The notes beneath the pieces were generated by a model. The model made no database searches. It saw only the letters and a program-made list of their open reading frames with translations, and was not told the DNA's origin. From Takakia lepidozioides (lineage: Eukaryota; Streptophyta; Takakiopsida; Takakiales; Takakiaceae), in contig CM060732.1 in assembly GCA_030704615.1 (NCBI GenBank), positions 7,936,001-8,000,000 of the forward strand: DNA of 64,000 nucleotides, read 5' to 3'. Positions 23,640-36,052 of the stretch are shown piece by piece. The position numbers and the translations under genes were made by a program. The stretch's first letter is position 1; the number at the start of each line of letters is the position of its first letter.

Positions 23640-25180
23640 ATGTAAAGACGCTGCAAACTTTCCCCGTGATACAACAAAGACGAAAATGGATTTGGAAAAC
23701 TAGAAGTTTTGGCACTGAGTTGTTTTTTGAATTGACAGAGACATTGGTTGGAGATGAAATGCATGGAGAATGCTTGCATTGTTTTTTTGCACTGTCTCCA
23801 TAGAAGGCCGACGATCGTTGAAGCTTTTAATTGCGTAATAATTGATGAATTATCACCTAGATGAAGGAACTGAAGTAGATCATTCTTGTTAGAGATCACT
23901 CGGTGTATAAAGCTTTGGCCTTATTTCAAAATCAACATCAAATCAAACTTCAAATCAACAAATCATCAAATTAAATCATGAATGCAATACAATTGCACGT
24001 CGTTGCACGTCGTTGCCTTTGTGAGAGTTGTTTGATATAATCACCTAAGTCGTAGCAGACATCCACTGTCAGGAGACAACGTTGACATCTAGATACATCA
24101 CTGGAATGGTTGGAGATGGAATGCATAGAGAATGCTTGCATTGTTTTTTTGCACTGTCTCCATAGAAGGCCAACGATTGTTGAAGCTTTTAATTGCATAA
24201 TAATTGATGAAAATGCACAACAAGTAGAAGCAGAGACTGATATTATCACCCAAATGAAGGAACTGAAGCAGATCATTCTTGTTGGAGATCACTCGGTGTA
24301 TAAAGTTTGGCCTTATTTCAAAATCAACATCAAATCAAACTTCAAATCAACAAATCATGAATACAATACAATTGCACATCGTTGCACTCCAGTTGCACGT
24401 CGTTGCCTTTGTGGGAGTTGTTTGACATAATCACCTAAGTCGTAGCTAGCAGATATCCACTATCAGGAGACAACGTTGACATCTAGATACATCAGATAAC
24501 TTGTAGAGAACCTCGGATTATGTGCATGCTAAACTTCTTTGGCGGCATCCTCGATTCCTTGACGAATTCGAAAGATTTTATCACAGAATGACGCAATTGC
24601 AATCGGCCCCAAATACTCTTTGTCACAGAAAAACGCGCGCACATGCTCAGGTAGGATGGTAGAGAGAAGCACAACCTCGGATGATTTTGCTTAGTATATC
24701 GGATGAGATCCCATTAACATTTTCACCTCCATGTGATTTACATAGCGTAGAGTCTTGGTGCCAATTTGCATCACTTGCTCCAGTTGCACGTCGTTGCCTT
24801 TGTGGGAGTTATTTGACATAATCACCTAAGTCGTAGCAGACATCCAATGTTAGGAGACAACGTTGACATTTAGATACATCAGATAACTTCTAGGGAACCT
24901 TGGACTAGGCGCATACTAAACTTCTTTGGTGGCATCCTCGATTCCTTGACAAATTCGAAAGGCGAACAATCTCATCGAAAAAATCCAAGAGCTTGAGAAA
25001 GCACCTCGGAATCTAAAGAAGAAGAGAGACAGACAACTGGGTTCTCCCTCCTTTCGAATGCCATCACAACAAACTTGCGCACATGCTCAGGTACGATGGT
25101 AGAGATAAGCACAACATCAGATGATTTCGCTTTGTAAAAAACTTTGGCTTTATTTCAAGATCATGGTTGCTGCGAAACCG
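23640..25180 (+). pseudogene. Duplicated helicase-like debris (UPF1/NF-X1 type fragment)
   Basis: A unit at about 23746-24100 is repeated at 24108-24493, and part of its tail again at 24770-24890. A second stretch (about 24432-24700) recurs at 24822-25135. The better copy reads AFNCIIIDENAQQVEAETD and KQIILVGDH, which resembles motif II (DEAAQ) and the following GD(H/P) motif of superfamily 1 helicases such as UPF1. Here the box is DENAQ. The first copy has lost about 30 bases in this region. Stops and shifts break both. The family call rests on one short stretch. Confidence 0.4.
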
Positions 25181-25559
25181 GTGGTTGCTATCGATATTCT
25201 TATAAAGGTATCATGTCGAAGTTGAGATGTCTGTTTCATAGATGTTTAATATATCAAACTCTTATACGTTGATACTCTTACAGTGGTATCATGTTTGATA
25301 TAGGTACATAGCCATATTGGCACATTTTTATCACTTAGTACTTTGACATAACTTCAATATGATTTTGTAGGTCAATCATTTTTTTTCTTATTGTTTTTTT
25401 TTTTAGTTTCAAAACAAACACCAGCCCAAACAATTGGCCCTTGAGGTGGGGAAAAAAAAAACCGCTTTCTTCGTCATAGAGGCATTATAGGGGTAGAGCC
25501 CAAGCCCAAAGGTAAGAGAGACAAATGACAAGTGTTTGAACCACAGACTGACATGCTGA

Positions 25560-26850
25560 TACACGAGTGCCCCTCTTAGCCCAGCTAGGGGCCTCCAAAC
25601 CCTCAGTTGAACCACCGGTCGACCCCATTCACGTCGGTCATGCACACCATTTTTGGATGATCTACCCGGTACCTGACCCCCCATCACCTCGTCCAATCCG
25701 CAACCTCCTTAAAACCCTCACTAAAGAAGCCAAAAAACAAGCCTCAACCTCTCTCAGCCATACCAAGCTTCATATCCAAAAATGGACCCTTTTCAATGTC
25801 CTGCACTATAAATTATCAAACCACTTCTGGAACTCCAAAGCCACCTCAGATGCACAAATAAGGCAAATACTCAAATTTAGATACGCCCAATATATGGGCC
25901 ATCAACGCAAACACATCTTCTGGCCAACCCTATCCCATCCCCACACTGCCCACTCTGCTCACACCTTCATGCTAAACGTGATACCTGGCCTCGTATTCTC
26001 AGCGAATGTCCACACCCTGTCATCCACGGGTTGCGAATCGCTCGTCATAATCACGCTGTATGGCACATCCACAAACTTCTCTTACAATGTAGTGCAACCA
26101 GATGGTTTACACTCATCAACGCTGGCACCTACCAGGGTCGGCCTCCAGACCATACAGTACGTACTTGGCTCTTTCCATGTATCTGTCAACCTTGCGGGTC
26201 CTGCACATGCCCCACTAAACTATGCCTGGACATCCTCATAGTCCAGGGCCTCCCCGTTAACTTCCCCCCCCCTCCTGCACCATCATCAGACATCACCATA
26301 CATTTTATAGAATTCATATACTGCCACGACCGCTTCCCTAGCGCCTCTATTCTAGAAAAACGTAAAAAATACGCACCATTAATCGTTGACATCCGCCGAC
26401 GAGGGTGGGGCACCGGCCCACTCACTGTCATAATTGCTAGCACCAGATGATGCATCCATAATGCCAGCATCTCTACCTTTCAAAATAATTTTCAAATCCC
26501 TATCACATGTGTTCACAAATGTTTCAAAGCCATACACCTCACCACGCTCCGATCCCTCACTGCAATCATCACCAACAAACGACAAACTCGAATCCAGTCT
26601 CCCTCCCGCTTCCTAGGCACCTCATACGCCTCTGGGTACCATTGGTACCCATGGGGCCCGTGGGCCCACGAGTGCCAAGCGGCACCCCTTCACCACTACT
26701 ACCGTTCTCCCAATCTGCCCCAGGGTATCCCCAGGGCCTCGATTTTTACATAGGGCCCGCCTCTGTTAAGGGGCAATAGCCGCAAGGCAAAGTGGCTCTT
26801 AGTTACGCCGGCTTCGGCCGGAGTCTCCTTCTTCTCTCTTCTCTTCTACA
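25560..26850 (+). mobile_element. 5'-truncated LINE with RNase H tail, plus copy
   Basis: The reading frame starts at the very end of the RNase H domain (LLAQLGASKPSVEP) and continues through the C-terminal region (SHTKLHIQKWTL, KFRYAQYMGHQRKH). The last part is frameshifted (IARHNHAVWHIHKLLL). The 3' end contains GCCGCAAGGCAAAGTGGCTC and a perfect hairpin. A longer copy of the same family lies inverted at 48233-50160. Sequences near 25185-25340 and 27395-27540 resemble each other and flank this copy. Confidence 0.75.
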
Positions 26851-28130
26851 CGAGTGTCTTACCACCAGACATGGTGATGTTGCATTAAAATTATAATTAT
26901 ATGAACATTTGATGGATGTTATTATATTTTCAACCATATATTTTCACCAGACTATCAGTATTTTTGACATATAATACCACAAAATGAACAAGCGTTTTAA
27001 ATAAAATAAAATAAAAAATGCTAGTTGAGTATCTTTGACTTGTTTGATGTATTAAAGCATTGAATTTCTGAAACGTATACACTCGGCAATCTACATAAAT
27101 ATGAAGGGAGGGGGGGTTGGGAATGTGAAGTGGGAATGATTGGAAACATGATTAGTCATGGGGACCTGGGGTCTTAAATACAAGATTATGAATTGGAAGT
27201 AGCGCTTTGGCCAATATTAATTTATAGCGTTTGGGAGCATTCGCAATCCACAAGTAGAAAATGGTTGTGGCGTTTGATAATAATTTCTTACAAATTTGGA
27301 AAGAGTTGTAGAAGTGCCATAGTCATTTTTAAGTCCAATGTAAGCCCACGGACGGATCATGATATTAAATCAGATTACTATATAAAAGGATTTTGTGTCG
27401 ATACTCTTACAAAAATATCATGTTTAAATTGGGATGTACGTTTGATAGAGGTGAGGGATAACGAACTCTTATAAGTTGATACTCTTACAGTGGTATCATA
27501 TTCCATATAAGATCTTAGCATATTTTCATCGGCCGGTATTCTAGAAAATTCATCATGTTGAAGTCGTAGTGCGGACCAAGTACAAATTCTTGAATTCACA
27601 AAATTTACCAATGGATATATGATTCATAGTTGTAAGCAACATTTTGGCGATATAATGTTTCGACGCAATGGGATATGAGAATGGGATTATTTATTCCTTG
27701 TTTTTTTCTTCTCTTTTTCATGTACTTTGCTCAAGCTGAAATAAACACACATTTGGGCGTCAATTAATATGTTTTCAAGAGGCATTAGAACAATTTTGTT
27801 ATATTATTTATTGGCTTTTGTTTACTCAAAAGAGAAGACTAGAAATCAATGTCAAAAATTAAGGATCGCTAAACTCCTACTATGCCTTTCATTCAAGTGT
27901 CACCTCCTCTCCTCTTGCAAATTTACTTTTTATTATCCTTTCAACCGTTCCCATACATTGAATGTTGGTTCTCATTATAATCTTTTGTTACTGCCCAATT
28001 TATGTGTAAATATGAATCCTACAACAAATATTATTGTAACAAAACTACTACGGCTAGTGCATCAATTGATGGGGGATTATGCAATCAACTTTACTGCTTC
28101 AGAACAACATTGATGTACATGATGTGTAAT
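26850..28130. other. AT-rich region without supported genes
   Basis: Low-complexity AT-rich DNA. The part at 27395-27540 repeats 25185-25340 (GATACTCTTACAGTGGTATCAT in both). The open stretch 27769-28113 has no recognisable product. The region ends at the CACTA terminus at 28131. Confidence 0.5.
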
Positions 28131-29029
28131 CACTACAACAGATCTCGGCTTTAACGTCTGCCACATTTGCCCAGTCGTAGCATATATGTCTACAAAATGC
28201 AAGGGGGCAGTCCTGGTTGCCAATTGTGACCACCAGTAGTCGTATATGCCACCTTGTACCTCCGCCACGTCAGGATCTGCGGTCAAACACGTTTGACCAG
28301 ATAGGATAGATACGACTAGGAGTCATGGCCAAAACTGCAATAGGATGACGTGGGCATGATAATGTATGACTGCCAGTATTCACGACTGCACGTGGCGATT
28401 GCCGGTTGCCCAAGGAGTGTCTACCTGGACGATACAAATATAAATGGATGAAACAGATGCAGGATGTGATTGCAAATGACGAGGTGTCAATATATCATTG
28501 CTCGCGGGCACTAAGCCACACCTTATGAATGAAGAAATGAATGGATGAATGAATGATTAGGATGAATTAGGATGAATGTGCTCGAATTTAGGGTTGCTAG
28601 GTCGCAGTGTAAAGTATGAGGATAATAAGTAGTAAAAATATTTAATTATTGTTTCACTGACCCAGCAGATTAATAGTAACTATTGGATGAGCGTATCAAA
28701 CATAACTTTTGTGCACTGGATGAATGTATGAACGAATGATACAACAAACGCCTTGCTGGCAACTATTGGATGAACGGAGGAACGAATGATAATGCAAACA
28801 CTGAGCTGGCAGCTATTGGATGAACTGACAGTGAAACTCATTTAAAGATTTATTTTGGATGAATGGATGAAATTAAAATGGCCATAAAATGGAAAAACAA
28901 ATGAATGGATGGATGTATTGATGGAAAACCCAAAATCCATCCATCTATCGCTACATTCATCCATCCAGTCATGAGTAGAGGGGACTTAGCATTTTTTTTG
29001 TCTCCCCTGCCATTTGTTTGTTTTCTTTG

Positions 29030-29195
29030 TGTCGAGTTTGATTGTGAGAGACGACAAACGGGACGGAGCTGTGTTTGCTTTCTTATAGTGTCGAGGCTGA
29101 TCATGAGAGACGTCGAATAGGGCGGAGCTATGTTTGTTTTGTTTTAGGGTCGAGTCTGATCATGAGAGACGATGAGCGGAGTTGGTGGGATAGGG
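29030..29195. repeat. Three tandem units of about 60 bp
   Basis: Units starting near 29032, 29092 and 29151 share TGATCATGAGAGACG and GGGCGGAGCTATGTTTG with small changes. The third runs directly into the SEC13-like fragment. Confidence 0.75.
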
Positions 29196-29204
29196 GGCAG
29201 ACAG

Positions 29205-29285
29205 GGACTCAAACCCTAGAATCAGGGCATGAAGATGTGGTGCACGATGTGGCCATCGACTACTATGGGAAGCGGCTGGCCACCT
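29205..29285 (+). pseudogene. SEC13-like first exon fragment
   Basis: About 25 codons read TLESGHEDVVHDVAIDYYGK followed by RLAT. This is the start of the first WD40 blade of SEC13, a COPII coat and nuclear pore subunit (plant SEC13 begins with a very similar GH..V.HDV..DYYGKR.AT stretch). The following residues (FMMDNLNRKVWLF) no longer match, and no further blades are readable downstream. It is therefore a gene fragment, not a gene. It lies inside the candidate CACTA unit, which suggests capture. Confidence 0.75.
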
Positions 29286-29668
29286 TCATGATGGACAACC
29301 TCAATCGGAAGGTGTGGCTTTTTCTGAGGACTTGGGCATTCGGTTGATAGCAAAGAATCGGCACTAAAGACTAGCTCATGAAGCTCAAGAGCACCTGTAC
29401 TCACCTGAATGTTTGTTGGCACTGCCGTTTCCATGTAGTGGTGAGCCCTTGCATTATGGTGCTACTGTCCAATGTAGGCAAACCAGTGATGCACTGCCCA
29501 AGAAATGATTTATCCAGCTCCTGTTTCGCCTATGGAGCTCAGAGTAACCTAGCCACAGTATAACCAAATGAATTGGTTCTTTTGTTGTGCAGATTCTTTG
29601 TCTCTCTCTTCAAGATTGAGGCCCATATGTTGCGATTCTATGCAATGCACTTTCTCTTTCTGAATATA

Positions 29669-29752
29669 GTCCCTTTTGTTTCCGCTCAAACTTGGCGCGG
29701 GGTCAATGGCCACAAGGCTACGGCAAACAACGTCTTATGAGTACATTCTTTC
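29669..29752 (+). repeat. LINE/SINE 3' tail repeat, copy 2
   Basis: An about 85-bp stretch is nearly the same as 11387-11470, including GGGGTCAATGGCCAC and CGGCAAACAACGTCTTATGA. More diverged copies are visible at about 7590-7640 and 51785-51835. Confidence 0.8.
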
Positions 29753-30976
29753 TGAATATAGTCTCCATCATTTGTTGTTGCAGTTTTCTACACCTTACAA
29801 GATGCAAAGAAGGAAGGATGGATAAGTGATATCGAGCACCTCTCCAAAATGTTTGTACGTTCCTCGTATTCTCTGTAGAAGTGACACATTCACATGTAGT
29901 AGGTAACTCTGCACACCCAAAATGATCCATTGGGGGACAGAAGGGCTGAGAGCAAGAGATATTGGTGGGGGTTTCAGCGTGACCTGGTGGTCCAATATTT
30001 GAATTTGGGTAATATTACCAGTGGAAGAGAGAGAAAAGGGCAGTTTGGAAGGCAAGTCCTTATCAAGGATGTGTTTCTCACTTGTGAATCATCTCAAGAC
30101 CTGTTTTCCAGGATTCTGCCACTTCATTAACAAATCTAGAGGTAGTAAGTGTTCCCCAAATTTTTGAGCACTTCCCTGCAAAAAACAAGTCTTGGGCAGA
30201 GCACTAGATACTCATCTTTACAGTCACCAGGGTTCTGCGACACTTGCCTCGTGCCATGATCGACAAAAGTGGTTCTCCCTGACAATAAGAATAGCACTGC
30301 CTTCACTCTGACAAGATCTGAAGAGTTTAGACGTAGGATGATAACAACCATTGGCCAAAGTAGATTGGGTAGTGCTGCTCAAGCCTGAATGATTCTATGA
30401 GCGGTACATGCATCCACTTGGGGTGAAAGAGCTAATAAGGGACATCAGTGAAAGATTGGCACGGAAAAGCAAGTGCGGGAAAGTGGGGTCAATGATTGGG
30501 ATTTTGCTGGTGTTTGTAGGTGGAAATTCAGGCAAGGGCAGCACAGTTGTCTATTCCCAATGAGTATGGGGCCTTAATTTCCTGGCAGGGTGGGGTTGGT
30601 CTCAATGCGCAAACCTCGCAGGACAAAACAGGTTTGTGCTTCTTTGGGCTACAGGTTATTAAAGCTGGGGAATCTATGGGCCACAAAAGCCACATACGGC
30701 AAGTATAATAAGTACATCTCCCTCTCTAAATTAACATCTTCTTCTTGAATGTGACAGGTTGGAAAATATAAGCAGCTGGAAAGAAATGAACAGAATCTCT
30801 AGTAGGTTATCATTTTTGGGGTTCGCACTCACCCAGATTTAGCTTATCGCTACAACTCAGCTGCAGGTATAAACTTATTTTCCCACAATTGCCGTTAAGG
30901 CACTCACATAGGCACTTTTCCGCTTGCAAACTCGACAGCCCGGTTGTAGGGTTATTTGATTTTAATTTTATAGCCC

Positions 30977-30981
<5 letters not shown>

Positions 30982-31007
<26 letters not shown>

Positions 31008-31022
31008 CTGGGGGGGGGGGGG
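30982..31022. repeat. GA microsatellite followed by a G tract
   Basis: About a dozen GA dinucleotides followed after CTG by a run of 13 G. Confidence 0.95.
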
Positions 31023-31239
31023 TGAGTGTGTGAGAGAAGTTATGCTGATGATGCTGGTCTACATGTGGGTATGTGAATGTATAGGGGTGTGGAACAGTGG
31101 TCACAGGGTTAAGGTTGGCGATGAAGTTGAAGTGGTTGGGCTTCACACGGTAACAATCTTCCTTGCACAGAAACCTGGGCCCATATAACTTTCCTTCCTT
31201 TGGCAATGTCAGTACAGGGATTTGCCGTGTGATTCACTT

Positions 31240-32625
31240 CAGTTGGATCATGATATAAGGTCAAGGACAATGTGGTGAGGGCACCTTCTTCTTTGACCTA
31301 TTTCAGCCTATTTTGCCCTCTCACCAGACTTGGCCCTGAGATGCATATTGAATTCTGTAAGTTAGCTCGAACGTTGCTCGTTGATAAGTAGGGTTGGGGG
31401 TGTTTGCTGGAACAATTCTAGGCTGTCATTGTCAGCTGCTAGCAGGAAGGCAAAGATGTATGCATGATTTTGTGCAGAGGCATAGATAGCTGAAGGAGCA
31501 GGGATAGAGTGTGAGTCCAGATTCATCCAAGAGGGCCAGATTTCAAGCTCCACATTACCTATGATTCCCTGTGGAAGGATAGATACAAAAAACCTGCATG
31601 GGTAGATGGTCAACTGGAAGCCGCAGCAGCAGCGACACAATTGAAAATCAGACACTGCTAATGAAGGCACCTTCTTCAACACATTTCACCCCCTCTTATC
31701 AAAATCGGCCCTAAATTTTCATGTTGAATTCTGCAAGTTAGCTGTTGAGTGAATCTAGTTTGGAGTGACTTTGACATGATACTACCAATGTGACAAGGAT
31801 ATGCATTGAACTCATTGGTAGCGGGATATTGGGATAACTCTTGGCCATGTGCCATCGTCAAAGCTGAAATTGTGGTAGTTGTCATTCTGAACACTGCCCT
31901 AGTGGACATGTATGCCAAATGTGGGTGCAGCAAGCCTGATGCGAAGGGAGAGTTCGACAACATAGCTAAATGAGATGTGGTGTTGTGGAGTGCCATGATT
32001 GCAAGGTATGTGCAACATGGGTGTGGGATTAAGGCTTTGGAAACCTAAGAGCAAATGATGTGGGAAATGATGAAGCCAGATGAGGTCATGTACATTTGTG
32101 TTTGTAATATGCATATGCGAGCCTAGAAGCCCTGGGAAGGGGCCAAGAGGTTCATGGTGACATCATCAAAGCTGGAATTGTACCTGATGTCCTTCTGAAC
32201 ATTCCCTTGGTGTACATGTATGTCAAATGCGAGCCTGGTAGCCCTGGAAAGGACGCAAAGGTCCATGGTGACATTGTCAAAGTTGGAATTGTACCACTAG
32301 ATGTCTCTAAACACTGCCTTGGTGGATATGTATGTCAAATGCAAGCCTGGCAGCCCTGAAAAAAGATGCAAAGGTCCACGGTAATATCGTCAAAGCTGGT
32401 ATTGTATCTGATGTGATTCTGAACGTTGCCATAGTGGACATGTATGCCAAGTTTGGGTACAACTACTAGGATACAAATGGCATGCAGTTTGATAATATGG
32501 CTGAATGAGATGTGGTATCAGCCTAGCCCATAATTGCACTTAACTAGAGTAGGCAATGAGTGAAGACGGGTTCATGGTGACATCGTCCAAGCTGGAATTG
32601 AATTGATGTCGTTCTGAAATATGCA
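31240..32625 (+). pseudogene. Decayed PPR gene debris with internal duplications
   Basis: Several frames carry pieces of plant pentatricopeptide repeats: LVDMYAKCG-like (31905), DVVLWSAMIARYVQHG (31977), PDEVMYICVCN and KVHGDIVKAGIVP-type pieces, broken by stops. The segment GTCCATGGTGACAT...AAGCTGGAATTGTACC is repeated at least three times between 32140 and 32420. Related debris lies at 36530-36835 (which repeats 31480-31660) and at 45590-45965. PPR proteins bind organellar RNA. This copy cannot encode one. Confidence 0.7.
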
Positions 32626-33093
32626 CACCCAGCCCGGTTCTATCAAGAAAGGGAAGAAGACATTCAAATCAGTGAAGTACCTGCCACAATTGCAACCATC
32701 GGACAAGAGATTGCAGGATGGACAGTAACGGAAGAAACTCAATTGATTCAAATGAATCTGGGAACAATGGAAGAACCACAGATAATACGAGTAAGTGCAG
32801 GTCTTGAATAATCATTTCTACAAGAAGCCACCACATTATTCACTGAATACAAGGATGTATTTGCTTGGAACTACAAGGATTTGAAGGGTATACCTTCTAA
32901 CATCTATCAGCACCGAATTGAATTGGAAGTTGACACAAAACCACAAAACCAATTCGTCAGAACCGTTACAGAATGAACCCCAACTATGCAGCTAAAGTTT
33001 GGGAAGAAATCAAGAAGTTACTAGATGCAGGATTCATATACCCAGTAGAGACACCACAATGGTTATCGCCCATTGTGATAGTACCCAAGAAAA

Positions 33094-33780
33094 ATGGAAA
33101 ACTACGAGTGTGTGGACTACCGCAAGTTAAACGCAGGAACCAAGAAAGAACCTTTTCCACTACCTTTCACTGAAATAGTGTTGGACACAGTGGCTGGACA
33201 TGAGATGTACTCATTCATGGATGGGTTTAGTGGGTACAACCTGGTACAGATGGCAGAAGAAAACCGAGAAAAGACCGCATTCGTCAATGAATGGGGAGCG
33301 TATGCTTACAAAGTCATGCCATTTGGACTTTGCAATGCACCAGCCACATTTCAACGAGCAGTATCTGAGATATTCAAGAACTATCTCAATGATTTTTTGC
33401 AGGTATTTTTGGATGATTTCAGTGTCTTTGGACATAAATCCAAACATTTGGCACAGTTAAAACTTTGCTTACAAGCCTGCAGAAACAATGGAGTAAGTCT
33501 CAACCCGGAAAAATGTACATTCTGTGTGAATTCAGGATTATTATTGGGACACATTGTGTGCCAACAGGGAATTCTGGTAGATCCAAAGAAAGTGGAGGTT
33601 ATCCAGAAAATGCCACCACCAGAAAATCCCAAGAAACTCAAGAGATTTTTGGGACAAACGAGCTATTACAGAAGGTACATGGACAAATATGCTCACAGAG
33701 CGGCATCGGTCTATAGACTGCTGAAGCAAGATGCCGAATATCGATGGTCTCCAGCTTGCCAGAAATCATTGATTCACTAA
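33094..33780 (+). pseudogene. Gypsy reverse transcriptase, frameshifted
   Basis: The frame covers the RT palm: FMDGFSGYNLVQMAEENREK, MPFGLCNAPATFQR and the catalytic VFLDDFSVFG box with both aspartates present. It is followed by LLGHIV and FLGQTSYYRRYM of the thumb/connection region. The preceding fingers (AGFIYPVETPQWLSPIVIV) are in another frame, and the RNase H starts after a further shift. Catalytic residues are intact but the polyprotein is broken. Confidence 0.9.
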
Positions 33781-34200
33781 AAAAGGCACTCACAGCAGCA
33801 CCAATTCTGATAAATCCAAGATGGGATTTACCATTTCATGTACACAGTGATACATCAGGCATTGCTTTGGGAGCGGTTCTAGATCAGAATATAACAGGCA
33901 TTATAGATTCACCAATCTATTATGCAAGCAGATTGTTGACAGCAGCAGAAAAGAACTATAGCACCACAGAAAGGGAAGCATTGGCAATGATTTATGCTGT
34001 TAAAAAATTTCGGCATTATTTACTTGGCAATCGCTTTAAGTTTATTGTTGACATCAGGCTCTAGTTCATTTAGCAAATCGACCACTAGCTACTGGCAGGG
34101 TTGCTCGATGGTTATTACTTCTTCATAAGTATGACTTTGAAGTTGTTCATAAACCAGGGAGATTACATGTTACAGCAGATCATCTGTCAAGGATTACTAT
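33760..34200 (+). pseudogene. Gypsy RNase H domain, frameshifted
   Basis: Reads FHVHSDTSGIALGAVL, YYASRLLTAAEKNYSTTERE and AVKKFRHYLLGNRFKF. A frame change near 34060 then leads into [14 protein letters not shown] and [20 protein letters not shown]. The DSTSG-type aspartate and the ERE glutamate of the family are present. Confidence 0.85.
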
Positions 34201-34306
34201 AGAAGAACTAGCCACGGGGGTAGAGGATCAACTTCCCGATGCATTTCTGTTTGCTGTTCAACCAGAAGCACCAGATGAAGAGACATATATTATAAATGCT
34301 CTGGGA

Positions 34307-36052
34307 ATGTTTCAAGGAGACTATGACCTTCCAAATGCTCTCAAACTCATGGACGACACGGATGAAGAAGAAGATTCATCCGATGAAGATGAACCTCTTG
34401 ATGAAGGACTTATTATTGAAGAAGAGCCAGATCCAGAAGAAGAAGATGACAAGGAAAACGAAGAAACAAACAATCAAGAATTGGCCAATATCAGTATTGG
34501 AGCTTATACAGTCACCAAAGAAGAATCGGAAGATATTCAAGATCAAGATCAAGATGATTGGCAATGGCCAATCAAATACTATCTGAACACAGGGAAATTT
34601 CCTGAAGATTACACCAAAGATGACAGGATGAAACTTTCAATGAAAAGCAAGCCATACACATTAATCAAAGGGATTCTGTACAAAAGAGGAATTGACTCCA
34701 TAATGAGAAGATATGTAAACAAAGACCAAGCCAAAACAATAATGCAAGAACTACACAAAGGAATTGTAGGTGGACACTTCAGTTCGGACCTGACAGCAAA
34801 GAAAATATTACTAGCAGGCTACTGGTGGCCTACTATATTTGGAGATAGTTATGAACACTGTCAACAGTGTGATGTCTGCCAGAGGATAGGACCAGTAGAA
34901 CGAACGGGGAAGGGGACTCTGCACCCAATACTACCAACAGAACCATTTCAGCGTTGGGGGCTAGACTTTGTGGGACCCATTAAACCTCCAGCAAGGTACA
35001 CACAAAACCAATACATCCTCACAGCCACTGACTACACTACCAAATGGGTAGAGGCCAAGGCACTAAGAGACAACACTGCCAGATCAACAGCCAAATTCTT
35101 CTATGAAAACATCATCACCCGATTTGGTTGCCCACTGGAATTCGTCAGTGATCAGGGATCACATTTCATAAATGATGCCATAAAATGCTTGACAAAGGAA
35201 TTCATGATTGTACAGCACAAGAGTACTGCTTACTATCCTCAAGGAAACAGTCAGGCCGAATCTACCAACAAAATATTATGCACTATCTTAACCAAGATAA
35301 TAAATGCCAATCGTACAGATTGGGACACCAAATTGAACACAACACTATGGGCATTCAGAACATCATACAAGGTGACCACGAAGCATACACCATTTCAATT
35401 GGTGTATGGAGCAGAGGCACTATTACCCATTGAATGTATGATATCCACACTACGAACCGGAACTCATGAACGATGGGGTTTAGAAGAATCCTTACGAGTC
35501 AGGGAATATGAGTTATTCCATTTGGAAGAAGTTCGAACAGATGCCGCAGATAATATGGCACGGATTCAGGAACAACAAAGGAAAAGAATATCCGAAGGGA
35601 AAGATAAATCTTTCCAGGACGGGGACATTGTATTATGGTTACCAAAAATCAAGAAGATCAAACTGGGCGGAAAATTGAAAATGCCATGGATGGGACCATT
35701 TCAAATCAAAAGGGTACATGACAATGGAACTGTTGATTTGCAAACCTTGGAACAAGAATTCGTGGGACGAATTAATATTAACAAGTTAAAAGGCTATCAA
35801 GGAATACATGACAAAGCCCTTATACATGATTTATACGCCAACGAGGAAGATCAAATTGAAGATGAGGAGCGCGAAACCACCAATGCGTACTACATTCATC
35901 ACGACACGGTGAATCAGCATGTACTAAGACAGGTGGCAACACAAATTAGGGCACCACGACGGCTAGACCACCATTTATCTGGAGGACAGCATTACCACCC
36001 CGTATACCGTATGGTGAACCGTGGCCAGCACAGATGCCCTACAGAACAGTGA
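34307..36052 (+). pseudogene. Gypsy integrase with acidic N-terminal linker
   Basis: This open frame of 581 codons is the largest in the window. Residues about 15-75 are strongly acidic ([18 protein letters not shown] and similar). An HHCC zinc-binding region follows ([11 protein letters not shown] ... CQQCDVC), then the catalytic core with D in GLDFVGPI, D in FVSDQGSHF and E in [10 protein letters not shown], and a C-terminal GPF region ([12 protein letters not shown]). The integrase itself appears intact, but it depends on an upstream polyprotein that is broken. The tail after about residue 500 is not recognised. Confidence 0.9.

Noticed and set aside
30520-30640. Possible exon reading EIQARAAQLSIPNEYGALIS
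   Set aside because: Preceded by an acceptor-like TAG but unrecognised and isolated among repeats, so no function or gene is claimed.
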